From assembly GCA_030671565.1 (NCBI GenBank), contig DAOVIC010000034.1:1-12820 (forward strand): a DNA stretch of 12,820 bases, given 5' to 3'. This document shows, one piece after another, positions 1 to 6,276 of this stretch. This stretch comes from Anaerohalosphaeraceae bacterium (GTDB taxonomy: Bacteria; Planctomycetota; Phycisphaerae; Sedimentisphaerales; Anaerohalosphaeraceae). Positions within the stretch are counted from its first letter, which is position 1, and the number at the start of each line of letters is the position of its first letter. A program made the position numbers and the translations under genes. The notes beneath the pieces were generated by a model, which saw only the letters and a program-made list of their open reading frames with translations, did not search any database and had not been told where the DNA came from.

Positions 1-1
1 C

Positions 2-286
2 GCACAGTCATATGGCTTAACTCGCTTCCTGAAAGAAGAAAACTTTGGAAAACGCCTCGGAAGATACCACAGCATGCTCATCGGAGCTGCAGAAGGCACA
101 TGGCCCCTGGGACCCAGCCTGCACGAAATTGCCTCGAACCGTAACATACCGCTCACCGCAAGCTGGAACAGATACGTCTCGCCAAAACTTTTCGCATACT
201 ACATCGAACCCCATTATACCCTGCTTGAAGATGAGTACATCGCATTCTGTCGAAAACTCGTTTACAACGTACGACCGGCACGCTAA
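2..286 (+). CDS. 3' end of an unrecognised protein (partial)
   Basis: An open frame runs from the left edge to the TAA at 284-286 and gives 94 residues with no start visible before the window edge, so the gene begins upstream. I do not recognise the family. The visible part is soluble-looking and rich in aromatic residues, with a run near the middle containing GAAEGTWPLGPSLHE, and it ends in basic residues. There is no membrane segment and no obvious catalytic motif. Only two bases separate its stop codon from the maf ATG, and no ribosome-binding sequence stands out before maf, so the two genes are probably co-transcribed and translationally coupled. An internal ATG at 74 could start a 70-residue protein, but the frame is equally protein-like upstream of it. 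The coding call is reasonably sure; the function is unknown. Confidence 0.6.
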   Translation, partial: AQSYGLTRFLKEENFGKRLGRYHSMLIGAAEGTWPLGPSLHEIASNRNIPLTASWNRYVSPKLFAYYIEPHYTLLEDEYIAFCRKLVYNVRPAR

Positions 287-288
287 AT

Positions 289-867
289 ATGACCGAACAC
301 CAATTCATCCTTGCCTCAGCTTCGCCAAGAAGAAAAACCCTGCTGCAAAAAGCCGGGTATAATTTCAAGGTTGTCATCTCAAGCATAGACGAGTCTCTGT
401 TTCCGACAGATTCGACAACCTCCGTCGAGCACACAAAACAGCTTGCACTTGCGAAGGCAAAAGACGTGGCAAAGCAATATCCATCAGAGCTTGTAATGGG
501 CGCAGACACCGTCGTCGATTTCAATGGCGAGATCATCGGAAAGCCTCGCGATGCTGCCCACGCCGAAAAGATCACACGTATGCTTTTCAGCGAACCCCAC
601 GATGTTATAACAGGTGTCGCCCTCGTTCGCATTTGCGACGGAATAGAAATGGTCGAAGCTGCAACGACAAAGGTCTTCCCAAAACAGCTCACCGAAAAAC
701 AGATCGTTGATCATATCCAAAACGGCAAATGGCAAGGCAAAGCCGGGGCATACGGAATACAGGAAACAGGCGACGAATTCGTCGAACGCATAAACGGTTC
801 GTTTACAAACGTAATAGGCCTGCCAATGGAACTTATCGAACAAATGCTCGCCAAAATAACGGGCTAA
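289..867 (+). CDS. maf: Maf-type nucleoside triphosphate pyrophosphatase (dTTP/UTP type)
   Basis: The 192-residue protein matches the Maf/YhdE family in length and motifs. Members hydrolyse dTTP, UTP and modified pyrimidine triphosphates to monophosphate and pyrophosphate in the cytoplasm, cleaning the nucleotide pool; some have been linked to septum control. The N-terminal substrate-binding motif SASPRR lies at residues 10-15, GADTVV (with the metal-binding Asp) at 71-76, the KP pair at 85-86, GKAGAYGIQ at 150-158 and NVIGLP near 174-179. The GKAGAYGIQ form points to the YhdE (dTTP/UTP) branch rather than the YceF (m7GTP) branch. The ATG at 289 places SASPRR at the usual distance from the N-terminus. 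The gene follows the upstream frame by two bases and converges on the aminopeptidase gene. Family assignment is firm; substrate preference is inferred from the motif. Confidence 0.95.
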   Translation: MTEHQFILASASPRRKTLLQKAGYNFKVVISSIDESLFPTDSTTSVEHTKQLALAKAKDVAKQYPSELVMGADTVVDFNGEIIGKPRDAAHAEKITRMLFSEPHDVITGVALVRICDGIEMVEAATTKVFPKQLTEKQIVDHIQNGKWQGKAGAYGIQETGDEFVERINGSFTNVIGLPMELIEQMLAKITG

Positions 868-874
868 ACCCCGT
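859..874 (-). terminator. Possible weak hairpin terminator between convergent genes
   Basis: A perfect 5-base-pair inverted repeat (ACGGG ... CCCGT, 6-base loop) spans the maf stop codon and the 7-base spacer before the aminopeptidase stop. On the minus strand it is followed by a T-rich stretch (TTATTTT) inside the maf 3' end, so it could end aminopeptidase transcription. The stem is short and the T tract imperfect, so this is a weak candidate. Confidence 0.3.
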
Positions 875-1978
875 CTACCGATACATCAAAAATTCTCCAT
901 TTTCGTAAATAAGCTCATCGTCGGCGTATATATGACCCCCGTCGGTCATATCGGCAAGCATATCCCAATGAACGGACGATTCGTTTTTACCTCCTGTTTC
1001 CGGGTACGCAGCTCCGACCGCCATATGAATGGTCCCTCCGATCTTCTCATCGAACAGCATATTCTTCGTAAACTTCGTAATACCCTTATTCATCCCTACC
1101 GCAACTTCGCCAAACCTCCGTGCGCCCGGAATATCGAATATCTTGTCGAGCAGATCCCTTCCCTTCGCCGCCTCCCATTCAACAACTTCGCCGTCTTTTA
1201 CCTTCAGAAAAATATCCTCGATCTCCTGTCCCATATAGAACCCCGGAAAACTGAAACGGATATGCCCGTTCACAGAATCTTCAACAGGAGCGGTAAATAC
1301 TTCCCCGGAAGGCATGTTATTGGTACCTGCCGAATTAAGCCACGTCCTCCCCTCCGTCGAGAAGGAAACATCGATATCCCTGCCAACATACCGGATCGCT
1401 TTCTTTCCGTTAAGAAAATCGACGACCTTCTGCTGGGTGTCCTTCAGCTCATACCATTTGCCAAGCGGATCGTCCTCAAAAAGAAAACAGGCTCCATAGA
1501 CAAATTCTTCATACTCGGTAAGACTCATACCTGCTTCCTGTGCAGCCGCATCGGTAGGAAAGACGCAAAGGTTCCATCGCAGATCGCCCGAGGCAGCCCT
1601 GGCCATATAAGTCTTGTTAAGCTCGGTACGGGCAATACTGACCTTCTGCTTCTTGTCGGCTGCGATGCTCTGCAGCTCCTTCATATTAAAAGGCGCAAGA
1701 ATATTGAGCGTGCAATCGTAGTTGTCGATCACATATTTGCTTACCGGTGAAATGTATTCGAGCTGCTCATCGCTGGCATGGTCGTAGAATATCTTCTCGG
1801 TCCCGTTAAGGCCGATCCGGCACTCCGGATGTGCTCCCGCAGAAAGCGCCTCACGGTACACCGCCTTTACCAGCTTCTCGGCAAGATAAGACGTTTGAAT
1901 AAGCAGCTTATCGCCCTTCTTAAGGCCAAGCGAATAACCAACCAGAACTTCAGCATATTTGTCATAGATAGTGCGCAA
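875..1978 (-). CDS. Family M29 metallo-aminopeptidase (AmpS/AmpT-like)
   Basis: The 367-residue protein belongs to peptidase family M29, dimetal aminopeptidases that remove N-terminal residues from peptides in the cytoplasm; typical length is 360-415. The expected metal and active-site residues are visible: Glu226 in SGEVFTAP, Glu291 in FGEVAVG, His318 in GGTIHMA, Tyr325, and the His337-x-Asp339 pair in NESSVHWDM. The family's C-terminal glycine-rich turn and ENGEF ending are also present. The start is a TTG at 1976-1978: GGGAGA lies 6 bases upstream (1985-1990) and the product then begins exactly at the family's usual N-terminus. A good promoter lies about 40 bases upstream. It converges on maf and diverges from the 278-residue orphan gene. 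Family assignment is firm; the exact substrate cannot be read from the sequence. Confidence 0.93.
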   Translation of the reverse strand: MRTIYDKYAEVLVGYSLGLKKGDKLLIQTSYLAEKLVKAVYREALSAGAHPECRIGLNGTEKIFYDHASDEQLEYISPVSKYVIDNYDCTLNILAPFNMKELQSIAADKKQKVSIARTELNKTYMARAASGDLRWNLCVFPTDAAAQEAGMSLTEYEEFVYGACFLFEDDPLGKWYELKDTQQKVVDFLNGKKAIRYVGRDIDVSFSTEGRTWLNSAGTNNMPSGEVFTAPVEDSVNGHIRFSFPGFYMGQEIEDIFLKVKDGEVVEWEAAKGRDLLDKIFDIPGARRFGEVAVGMNKGITKFTKNMLFDEKIGGTIHMAVGAAYPETGGKNESSVHWDMLADMTDGGHIYADDELIYENGEFLMYR

Positions 1979-2014
1979 AATAAATCTCCCAAATTAAATT
2001 GATCGGAACATTGA

Positions 2015-2028
2015 TGATTTTAAAATCA
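2015..2028. promoter_or_regulatory. 14-base perfect palindrome over the -10 element, possible operator
   Basis: TGATTTTAAAATCA reads the same on both strands and covers the -10 hexamer of the aminopeptidase promoter. A dimeric repressor binding here would block that promoter. AT-rich palindromes of this length can also occur by chance, and no second copy was noticed in the window, so the operator role is only a possibility. Confidence 0.35.
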
Positions 2029-2045
2029 GCAAACTAACATGTCAA
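2017..2045 (-). promoter_or_regulatory. Sigma-70-like promoter of the M29 aminopeptidase gene
   Basis: Read on the minus strand, a perfect -35 hexamer TTGACA (2045-2040) is followed after 17 bases by TAAAAT (2022-2017), one base off the -10 consensus. Transcription would start near 2010, giving a leader of about 30 bases before the TTG start codon. The -10 element lies inside a 14-base palindrome, listed separately. Confidence 0.65.
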
Positions 2046-2098
2046 TCCCAAAATGACCCGATAACCGTATCTAAACCATTAAACATGGCATCTTTTGC

Positions 2099-2126
2099 TT
2101 GACTTCGCTATGAACACACTTAATAA
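2099..2126 (+). promoter_or_regulatory. Sigma-70-like promoter of the 278-residue orphan gene
   Basis: TTGACT (2099-2104) is followed after 16 bases by TAATAA (2121-2126). The expected transcript start near 2133 gives a leader of about 27 bases that contains the GGAG ribosome-binding site at 2151-2154. The promoter faces away from the aminopeptidase promoter across the same spacer. Confidence 0.55.
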
Positions 2127-2159
2127 TAGCACTCCGGTTAAGTCTGATATGGAGTTTTT

Positions 2160-2996
2160 ATGAAATTTATCATCGAGGGCGCCCTCATGAAGGATGCCCG
2201 CGACATTACTACAGCTGTAGAAGCCGACACACAGGAACAGGCACGGCAGATCGCACGCACCAAAGGCATCTTCGTCTCTTCGATTGAAAGGTCCAACACC
2301 GTACAGATCCTGCCTCATACCATAAAAGGCGCCTCTATCAGATCCTGCGACCTGCCCCCCCGTCTTTACGTCCTCGGCGAAGTAGAATCGGACAATAAAT
2401 TCTTCACATATCCCCATTTCGATTCCAACGGCACCGGCTTCGTTTACGCATGGCGGCAACTGTCTTCCCTAAAGTCATGGGCAGATCGCCAACCGCAGAA
2501 TTATTACTACCACCAGGTAAACACCCATAAAATGATAATGGGACTTTTGCACAACACTTGCACCAGGTACCTGGCATATAACCATACTCCAAAGCTGGCT
2601 GATGTAACCGAGCTTCAGCCCACCGAACGTTTCGTTAAGGAGTGCCTCCTTGATATGCACAGTTTCCGAAGCGTCTGGCCCACCATCAGGCATTTCATGG
2701 AAACCGCCCGAATCGACAGCAATAACCTCGCCGCTTTTGAAAAACTCGCCGCTGCCCACAGGAAACTTAAAACCGCCGATATGCTGAAACACATGGAAAC
2801 TGTGTTCAAAAAACCAGTCGCCGAATTAGTAAGATCGGGCGATTTTGGGATATTATGGAATTCCTGTTCGCAAGCACTCAAGGAATCAGGTATCCCCAAC
2901 CGCATAGTGGACATCATGCAGCAAAAGGTAAGGTCTCACAGCACCCTCCCTATCGCCAAAGCAATAAAAACCGCAAACACCCAAAAAACCAGCTAA
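2160..2996 (+). CDS. Unrecognised 278-residue protein
   Basis: I do not recognise the full-length protein. The start is well supported: ATG at 2160 with GGAG five bases upstream (2151-2154). Residues 1-45 look like a small beta-alpha-beta unit (hydrophobic strand MKFIIEGA, then VEADTQEQARQIARTKGIFV), a pattern also found at the N-terminus of GspF/PilC-type proteins and in short planctomycete domains; this resemblance is by eye only. Residues 65-145 contain an aromatic-rich stretch with a YYYH run, and residues 150-260 look helical. There is no signal peptide, membrane segment or known catalytic motif. It has its own promoter and ends 59 bases before a strong hairpin terminator, so it is probably transcribed alone. 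Being a real gene is nearly certain; its function is unknown. Confidence 0.8.
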   Translation: MKFIIEGALMKDARDITTAVEADTQEQARQIARTKGIFVSSIERSNTVQILPHTIKGASIRSCDLPPRLYVLGEVESDNKFFTYPHFDSNGTGFVYAWRQLSSLKSWADRQPQNYYYHQVNTHKMIMGLLHNTCTRYLAYNHTPKLADVTELQPTERFVKECLLDMHSFRSVWPTIRHFMETARIDSNNLAAFEKLAAAHRKLKTADMLKHMETVFKKPVAELVRSGDFGILWNSCSQALKESGIPNRIVDIMQQKVRSHSTLPIAKAIKTANTQKTS

Positions 2997-3055
2997 AGCC
3001 GAGGCGCAACCCACGGTTTCTTGATGAATCATCCGGCCAAAATCGCGCGCATAAG

Positions 3056-3081
3056 AAAACCCGGCGCCGCTGCCGGGTTTT
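3056..3081 (+). terminator. Rho-independent terminator after the 278-residue gene
   Basis: A perfect 10-base-pair inverted repeat, AAAACCCGGC and GCCGGGTTTT, encloses a 6-base loop. The GC-rich core and the T run on the right arm are the classic form of an intrinsic terminator for plus-strand transcription. Because the left arm begins with four A, it could also act on the minus strand, where it would stop readthrough from the deacylase genes. Confidence 0.8.
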
Positions 3082-3204
3082 CCGGTCTTGAGGAGAGGAG
3101 ATTCATTTTCCAATTGTCTCTAACATCTAAAGAACTGTCTTCTCGGCTCACGCCTTTCCAACTCTAATTTCCTCTACGCTTTATAACGTCTGCACTATAA
3201 AATA

Positions 3205-3227
3205 CGAACACCCTTCAGAAGAGTTCG
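3205..3227 (-). terminator. Possible imperfect hairpin terminator of the first deacylase gene
   Basis: On the minus strand, CGAAC and GTTCG bracket an inner CTT/AAG pairing with small unpaired bases between them, and the hairpin is followed by the T-rich stretch TATTTTATAG. It lies about 50 bases past the stop codon of the deacylase gene. The stem is interrupted, so this is a weak candidate. Confidence 0.3.
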
Positions 3228-3276
3228 CAGTCCCGCTATGAAAGCTTCAAATTATAACCACCCTGCACCATAACCG

Positions 3277-3735
3277 TCAGACATGATACACAAAACTGTA
3301 GATACGCGGACTTTCGATCCTGATGTAGTCTTCCAATTTCATCTCGATTGCATCCTGATGCGTTCCAGCCTGAAAGATTATGAAGTCGTCCTGCTCAAGT
3401 CTGTCATCCATTATTGTCGGCAAACCGAAAAAACTCCCAAAAGGAGGCTCGGCCCCGATTTGGCAACCCGTAAATATCTGTTCCATGTCATCTTCGCCGG
3501 CAAGCTCTATTTCATCTGCTTCAAGAACGCTCTTTAGCGCGTCAAAGTTTATCTTACAACAGGCTGGTATTACACACATGTAAAACCGTCCGTCTCCTTT
3601 GACAATTACTGACTTGATGACATTCATACCCCGGATGTGCTCTTCCTGTGCCATTTCCTGAGCGGTAAACACGGCACGGTGATGCTTAACGGCATAATCA
3701 CTGCCGCATGAATCTAAAAACTCGATAATACTCAT
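3277..3735 (-). CDS. YbaK/ProX-type aminoacyl-tRNA deacylase-like protein, copy 1
   Basis: The 152-residue protein has the fold signature of the YbaK / ProRS-editing-domain family, which hydrolyses mischarged aminoacyl-tRNAs in the cytoplasm. Visible marks are the HH...FTAQE segment at residues 18-27 (family H-P-x-x-T/F-T), the conserved lysine Lys41 before the central strand, the glycine-proline loop GAEPPFG at 94-100 followed by FGLP, and FQAGTH at 121-126. Length is typical for a stand-alone editing protein. The ATG is preceded by a strong GGGAGGT (3741-3747). It is a close paralogue of the neighbouring minus-strand gene, aligning without gaps over about 150 residues with roughly 47 percent identical positions by hand count. 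Which mischarged tRNA it edits cannot be told from sequence. Confidence 0.85.
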   Translation of the reverse strand: MSIIEFLDSCGSDYAVKHHRAVFTAQEMAQEEHIRGMNVIKSVIVKGDGRFYMCVIPACCKINFDALKSVLEADEIELAGEDDMEQIFTGCQIGAEPPFGSFFGLPTIMDDRLEQDDFIIFQAGTHQDAIEMKLEDYIRIESPRIYSFVYHV

Positions 3736-3896
3736 GATACACCTCCCTCAAATGGGATCGTGTCTATAAAGTCCTACTCATATATACTACGCACGTTGGC
3801 AATCGCCAGTCTTGATAATTATTCCCCACGCAAACTAAAACACACCTGAAACGGCAAAGCCGACACACACGCTGCCACCCAAAGCGAGCCAAACCT

Positions 3897-4433
3897 TTAA
3901 AGAGGATAAAGCAAACGGTACACAAACCGGTCATAATAGAACGGATCGTTAAGCATGGTATCCGCCTCGGACCAGTTTTCCTGATAGGAGAAATCTATGA
4001 CATAAGGGCTTGTCAGATCCTTATAATCACTCATCAGCATATGAATTGCCTTGTCATGACAGCCCGCCTGAAAGACGATGTATTTGTCATTTTCAAGCGT
4101 CCTGTCCATTAGCGTAGGCAACCCATACAAACTACCGATAGGGCATTCTGCGCCCAGCTGACAATCACCGAACAATCCCAGCATCTCTTTTTCGGTGGCA
4201 AGCTCAACGAAGTCGGCGTCAAGACCGTATTTTAAAGTTTCAAAATCGACCTTAAAGCAGGAAGGCAGAACGCACATATAATACACTCCGTCAGCTTTGA
4301 CGACTACAGGCTTTGCGACCTGGATCTCCAGAACATGCTCATACCCCGCCAACTCCTGCGCCGTATACGCAGGATGGTGATCGGTAAGCTCAAATTTGAC
4401 ACCATGTTTTTTTAAATACTCAATAATGTCCAT
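3897..4433 (-). CDS. YbaK/ProX-type aminoacyl-tRNA deacylase-like protein, copy 2
   Basis: This 178-residue paralogue of the downstream gene keeps the same landmarks at the same positions: HHPAYTAQE at residues 19-27, Lys41, GAECPIG at 94-100, YGLPTLMD at 103-110 and FQAGCH at 121-126. It differs by a C-terminal extension of about 26 residues, aromatic and acidic, that copy 1 lacks. The loop has Cys97 where copy 1 has Pro97, and Cys125 replaces Thr125, so substrate choice may differ. The ATG is preceded by GGGGA seven bases upstream. The 161-base spacer to copy 1 holds no gene, so the two may be transcribed separately or together. Family assignment is firm; the biological substrate is unknown. 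Confidence 0.85.
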   Translation of the reverse strand: MDIIEYLKKHGVKFELTDHHPAYTAQELAGYEHVLEIQVAKPVVVKADGVYYMCVLPSCFKVDFETLKYGLDADFVELATEKEMLGLFGDCQLGAECPIGSLYGLPTLMDRTLENDKYIVFQAGCHDKAIHMLMSDYKDLTSPYVIDFSYQENWSEADTMLNDPFYYDRFVYRLLYPL

Positions 4434-4648
4434 GATATAATCCCCATAAAGCTAGCATCATCACATAAACCTATACGCAAAAAAAACACAGGGGTGCAAA
4501 GATCAAACATTTTCAAAAACTCATCGGCACAGAGCCTCCAAAAAAACCTCATCAACCCGCGACACACTCCCCCGGCAAGCCGACATATCGGCAAACCGAC
4601 CAAGCCCCGCTCACCTCATAATGTAGCAACAAACACAAATCGCTCTAC

Positions 4649-4876
4649 CTAGGGATGATAATAAGGATAGAACTGTTCTATAGGAGGGACGGGAGTGGTT
4701 CCCTCGCCGCCACCTCTGCCAGCTAGAATCCCGAGTGTTACAAGTATTGCTACAAGAGCGACAAGAGCAAGAACGGCCCAGAATCGCTCGTTTTTCATGA
4801 GGCTGTTCATCCACATAACATCCTCATGCCAACTGGGGATATGAAGCTCATGTTTTCTTAAATGTAGAGTATGCAT
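4649..4876 (-). CDS. Small single-span membrane protein, unrecognised
   Basis: A 75-residue protein starts at the ATG 4874-4876, which has AAAGGG seven bases upstream; a TTG two codons earlier sits too close to that site. The N-terminal half is polar with many His and Trp. Residues about 31-52 form one strong hydrophobic helix (FWAVLALVALVAILVTLG). A glycine-rich RGGGEG linker and a short tail of Pro, Tyr and His follow. The MKNERFW just before the helix could be an alternative internal start giving a 49-residue protein. The topology is probably N-in with the tail outside, but this is inferred. It has its own promoter-like sequence and no clear partner nearby. No function is proposed. Confidence 0.6.
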   Translation of the reverse strand: MHTLHLRKHELHIPSWHEDVMWMNSLMKNERFWAVLALVALVAILVTLGILAGRGGGEGTTPVPPIEQFYPYYHP

Positions 4877-4883
4877 TTCCAAA

Positions 4884-4889
4884 CCCTTT
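4884..4889 (-). promoter_or_regulatory. Ribosome-binding site deciding the start of the small membrane protein
   Basis: AAAGGG on the minus strand lies 7 bases before the ATG at 4874-4876 but only 1 base before the alternative TTG at 4880-4882, so the ATG is the likely start. Confidence 0.55.
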
Positions 4890-4907
4890 CATATAACCTT
4901 CTAACAA

Positions 4908-4939
4908 ATTATACGAATAAAATTAGAATAAGGTGTCAA
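4908..4939 (-). promoter_or_regulatory. Promoter-like hexamers upstream of the small membrane protein gene
   Basis: On the minus strand a perfect TTGACA (4939-4934) and a perfect TATAAT (4913-4908) are separated by 20 bases, longer than the usual 16-18. The surrounding sequence is very AT-rich. Transcription would start near 4901, about 25 bases before the ATG. Perfect hexamers argue for a real promoter; the long spacer argues for low strength or need for an activator. Confidence 0.45.
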
Positions 4940-5144
4940 AATTGTATTATTTTTTGGAATTTAGCTATTTTATACAGCTTTACACCATTTTGCCGCTCCG
5001 CCACTGCCAAAAAAGAGAGTAGTTGCATATCCATATAATGTCAGATAGGATGATGGACAGAGCACTCTGAATAACTTACAGTTTTTCAGAATACCCAAAA
5101 TAATATTTCGCAAATCGGTTAAACGAATTGACAGGAAATTACAA

Positions 5145-5714
5145 ATGAAGAACACCGTTCTGGATACGATAGAAAAACACAAAAAACTCCTCGCCTGGTT
5201 CGAGGAAAACTGCGTCGAAAATCTCGTTACCGCCGCTGAGATGATCATCAATTGCCTAAAGCAAGGCGGATGTATCTACATCTGCGGGAACGGCGGTTCC
5301 GCTGCCGACGCACAGCACATCGCCGGAGAATTCGTAGGTAGATTCATGCGGGAAAGAAAGGCTCTGCCAGCCGTCGCCCTTACTACCGATACATCAATTA
5401 TGACCGCGGTCGCAAACGATTACAGCTTTGACGATATTTTCACCAGACAGGTCGATGCTCTCGTAGGATCGGATGATCTTCTCTGGGCTTTCTCCACAAG
5501 CGGAAAAAGTCCAAACGTCACCAAAGCAGCTCAACGGGCAAAGGAAAGGGGTGCAAAAATCCTGGCCTTTACCGGAAAACTCTCCACGCAACTGGAAGAC
5601 ATTTCGGATATGTGCATAAGTCTCGATGCCGCTAACCCATATTCAGCACAGGAAATCCACCAGATCGCCTACCACATAATATGCAACCTCGTCGAAAAAG
5701 AAATGTGCGAATAA
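5145..5714 (+). CDS. gmhA: D-sedoheptulose-7-phosphate isomerase (GmhA)
   Basis: The 189-residue SIS-domain protein matches GmhA in length and motifs. GmhA converts sedoheptulose 7-phosphate to D-glycero-D-manno-heptose 7-phosphate in the cytoplasm, the first step to ADP- or GDP-heptose for lipopolysaccharide core or surface sugars. Visible marks are ICGNGGSAADAQHIAGEF at residues 46-63 with the catalytic Glu62, TTDTS at 80-84, ANDYSFD at 90-96, STSGKSPN at 117-124, and Gln169 and His177 at the places of E. coli Gln172 and His180. Retention of both catalytic residues favours GmhA over the related DnaA-binding DiaA. The ATG has AGGA eight bases upstream. It stands alone here, converging on the pilus operon with a 44-base spacer; no other heptose gene is in the window. 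A weak promoter candidate (TTACAG, 17 bases, AATAAT, 5076-5104) lies upstream. Confidence 0.92.
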   Translation: MKNTVLDTIEKHKKLLAWFEENCVENLVTAAEMIINCLKQGGCIYICGNGGSAADAQHIAGEFVGRFMRERKALPAVALTTDTSIMTAVANDYSFDDIFTRQVDALVGSDDLLWAFSTSGKSPNVTKAAQRAKERGAKILAFTGKLSTQLEDISDMCISLDAANPYSAQEIHQIAYHIICNLVEKEMCE

Positions 5715-5758
5715 CCGGTCAGTTCCGGCAGGGACATCTCCGGCAGGATAAAGCTGGT

Positions 5759-6259
5759 TCAGGGAATATTCCTTCTCAGTACCGCAGCCGTTGAAATGCT
5801 TTTTGTGAAATTATTAGCTGATACCGTCATCGATATTTGAACATTTCTTATCACGCCGGCATCGGCAGGGTCGGCCGCCTTAACGAATGTCATCGCGGTT
5901 ACATTCTTACAGAGAATGTAGTCATCGTCAGTAAGGTCGTCGAGTGTAACAAGGTACAACGTGTTGTCTGTACTGTCGAATTTATACGTTATGACACGGA
6001 TGTCAGAGGTAACCAGGCTGCACTGGGACGAAGGTTCCGAAACCGCTACGGCGCTTGCGGTCCTAAGCTCTGTCGTGATCCTGGCAAGCGCCTGACGCGC
6101 CGAGTTTGTAACCTTAAACGCATCTTCATTGATCCTGAAATTTGTAATTGAGGCACTAAACGCCGCTGCCAACGCCGCCAGCAGCATCCCCAGTATCATC
6201 AATACCATAAGTATTTCCACGATAGTAAACCCGCAACGATATGTCTTTGTCATGCGCAT
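5759..6259 (-). CDS. Minor prepilin, GspJ/PilW-like
   Basis: The 166-residue protein has a type IV prepilin N-terminus: a short basic leader, then CG|FTIVE with predicted cleavage after Gly10, Phe11 becoming the N-methylated first residue and Glu15 at the +5 position. A hydrophobic helix follows to about residue 33. The helix continuation with NSARQALARITTELRTAS is typical of GspJ/PilW-type minor (pseudo)pilins, which sit at the pilus tip and help start assembly. Processing needs a prepilin peptidase, which is not in the window. It is the last gene of the minus-strand run, 17 bases after the GspI-like prepilin; GGGGG lies about eight bases before its ATG. The prepilin call is firm; GspJ versus PilW is by resemblance only. 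No convincing terminator follows it. Confidence 0.85.
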   Translation of the reverse strand: MRMTKTYRCGFTIVEILMVLMILGMLLAALAAAFSASITNFRINEDAFKVTNSARQALARITTELRTASAVAVSEPSSQCSLVTSDIRVITYKFDSTDNTLYLVTLDDLTDDDYILCKNVTAMTFVKAADPADAGVIRNVQISMTVSANNFTKSISTAAVLRRNIP

Positions 6260-6276
6260 AGTATCTACCCCCGCCC

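Noticed and set aside
45..362. Plus-strand frame of 105 codons overlapping the first gene and the maf start
   Set aside because: It overlaps the start of maf in another frame; the frame ending at 286 reads better as protein and is open to the window edge.
932..1750. Long plus-strand frame opposite the aminopeptidase gene
   Set aside because: It is an antisense shadow: the minus-strand product has all M29 active-site residues, and the antisense product is basic and without recognisable motifs.
3852..3862. Small inverted repeat CGGC-AAA-GCCG after the second deacylase gene, as a terminator
   Set aside because: The stem is only 4 base pairs with a 3-base loop and a poor T tract.
4579..4592. 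Inverted repeat GCCGA/TCGGC in the spacer between the small membrane protein and deacylase genes
   Set aside because: The stem is 5 base pairs and is not followed by a T run on either strand; it may be a chance hairpin.
4412..4603. Minus-strand frame of 63 codons upstream of the second deacylase gene
   Set aside because: It starts with TTG without a convincing ribosome-binding site, overlaps the deacylase start in another frame and does not look like a protein family.
5128..5133. TTGACA hexamer just before gmhA, as a -35 element
   Set aside because: It touches the ribosome-binding site, and a -10 element at the right distance would lie inside the gmhA coding sequence.
5715..5758. Terminator between gmhA and the pilus operon
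   Set aside because: Only 4-base CCGG pairings and a direct repeat are present, with no T run on either strand.
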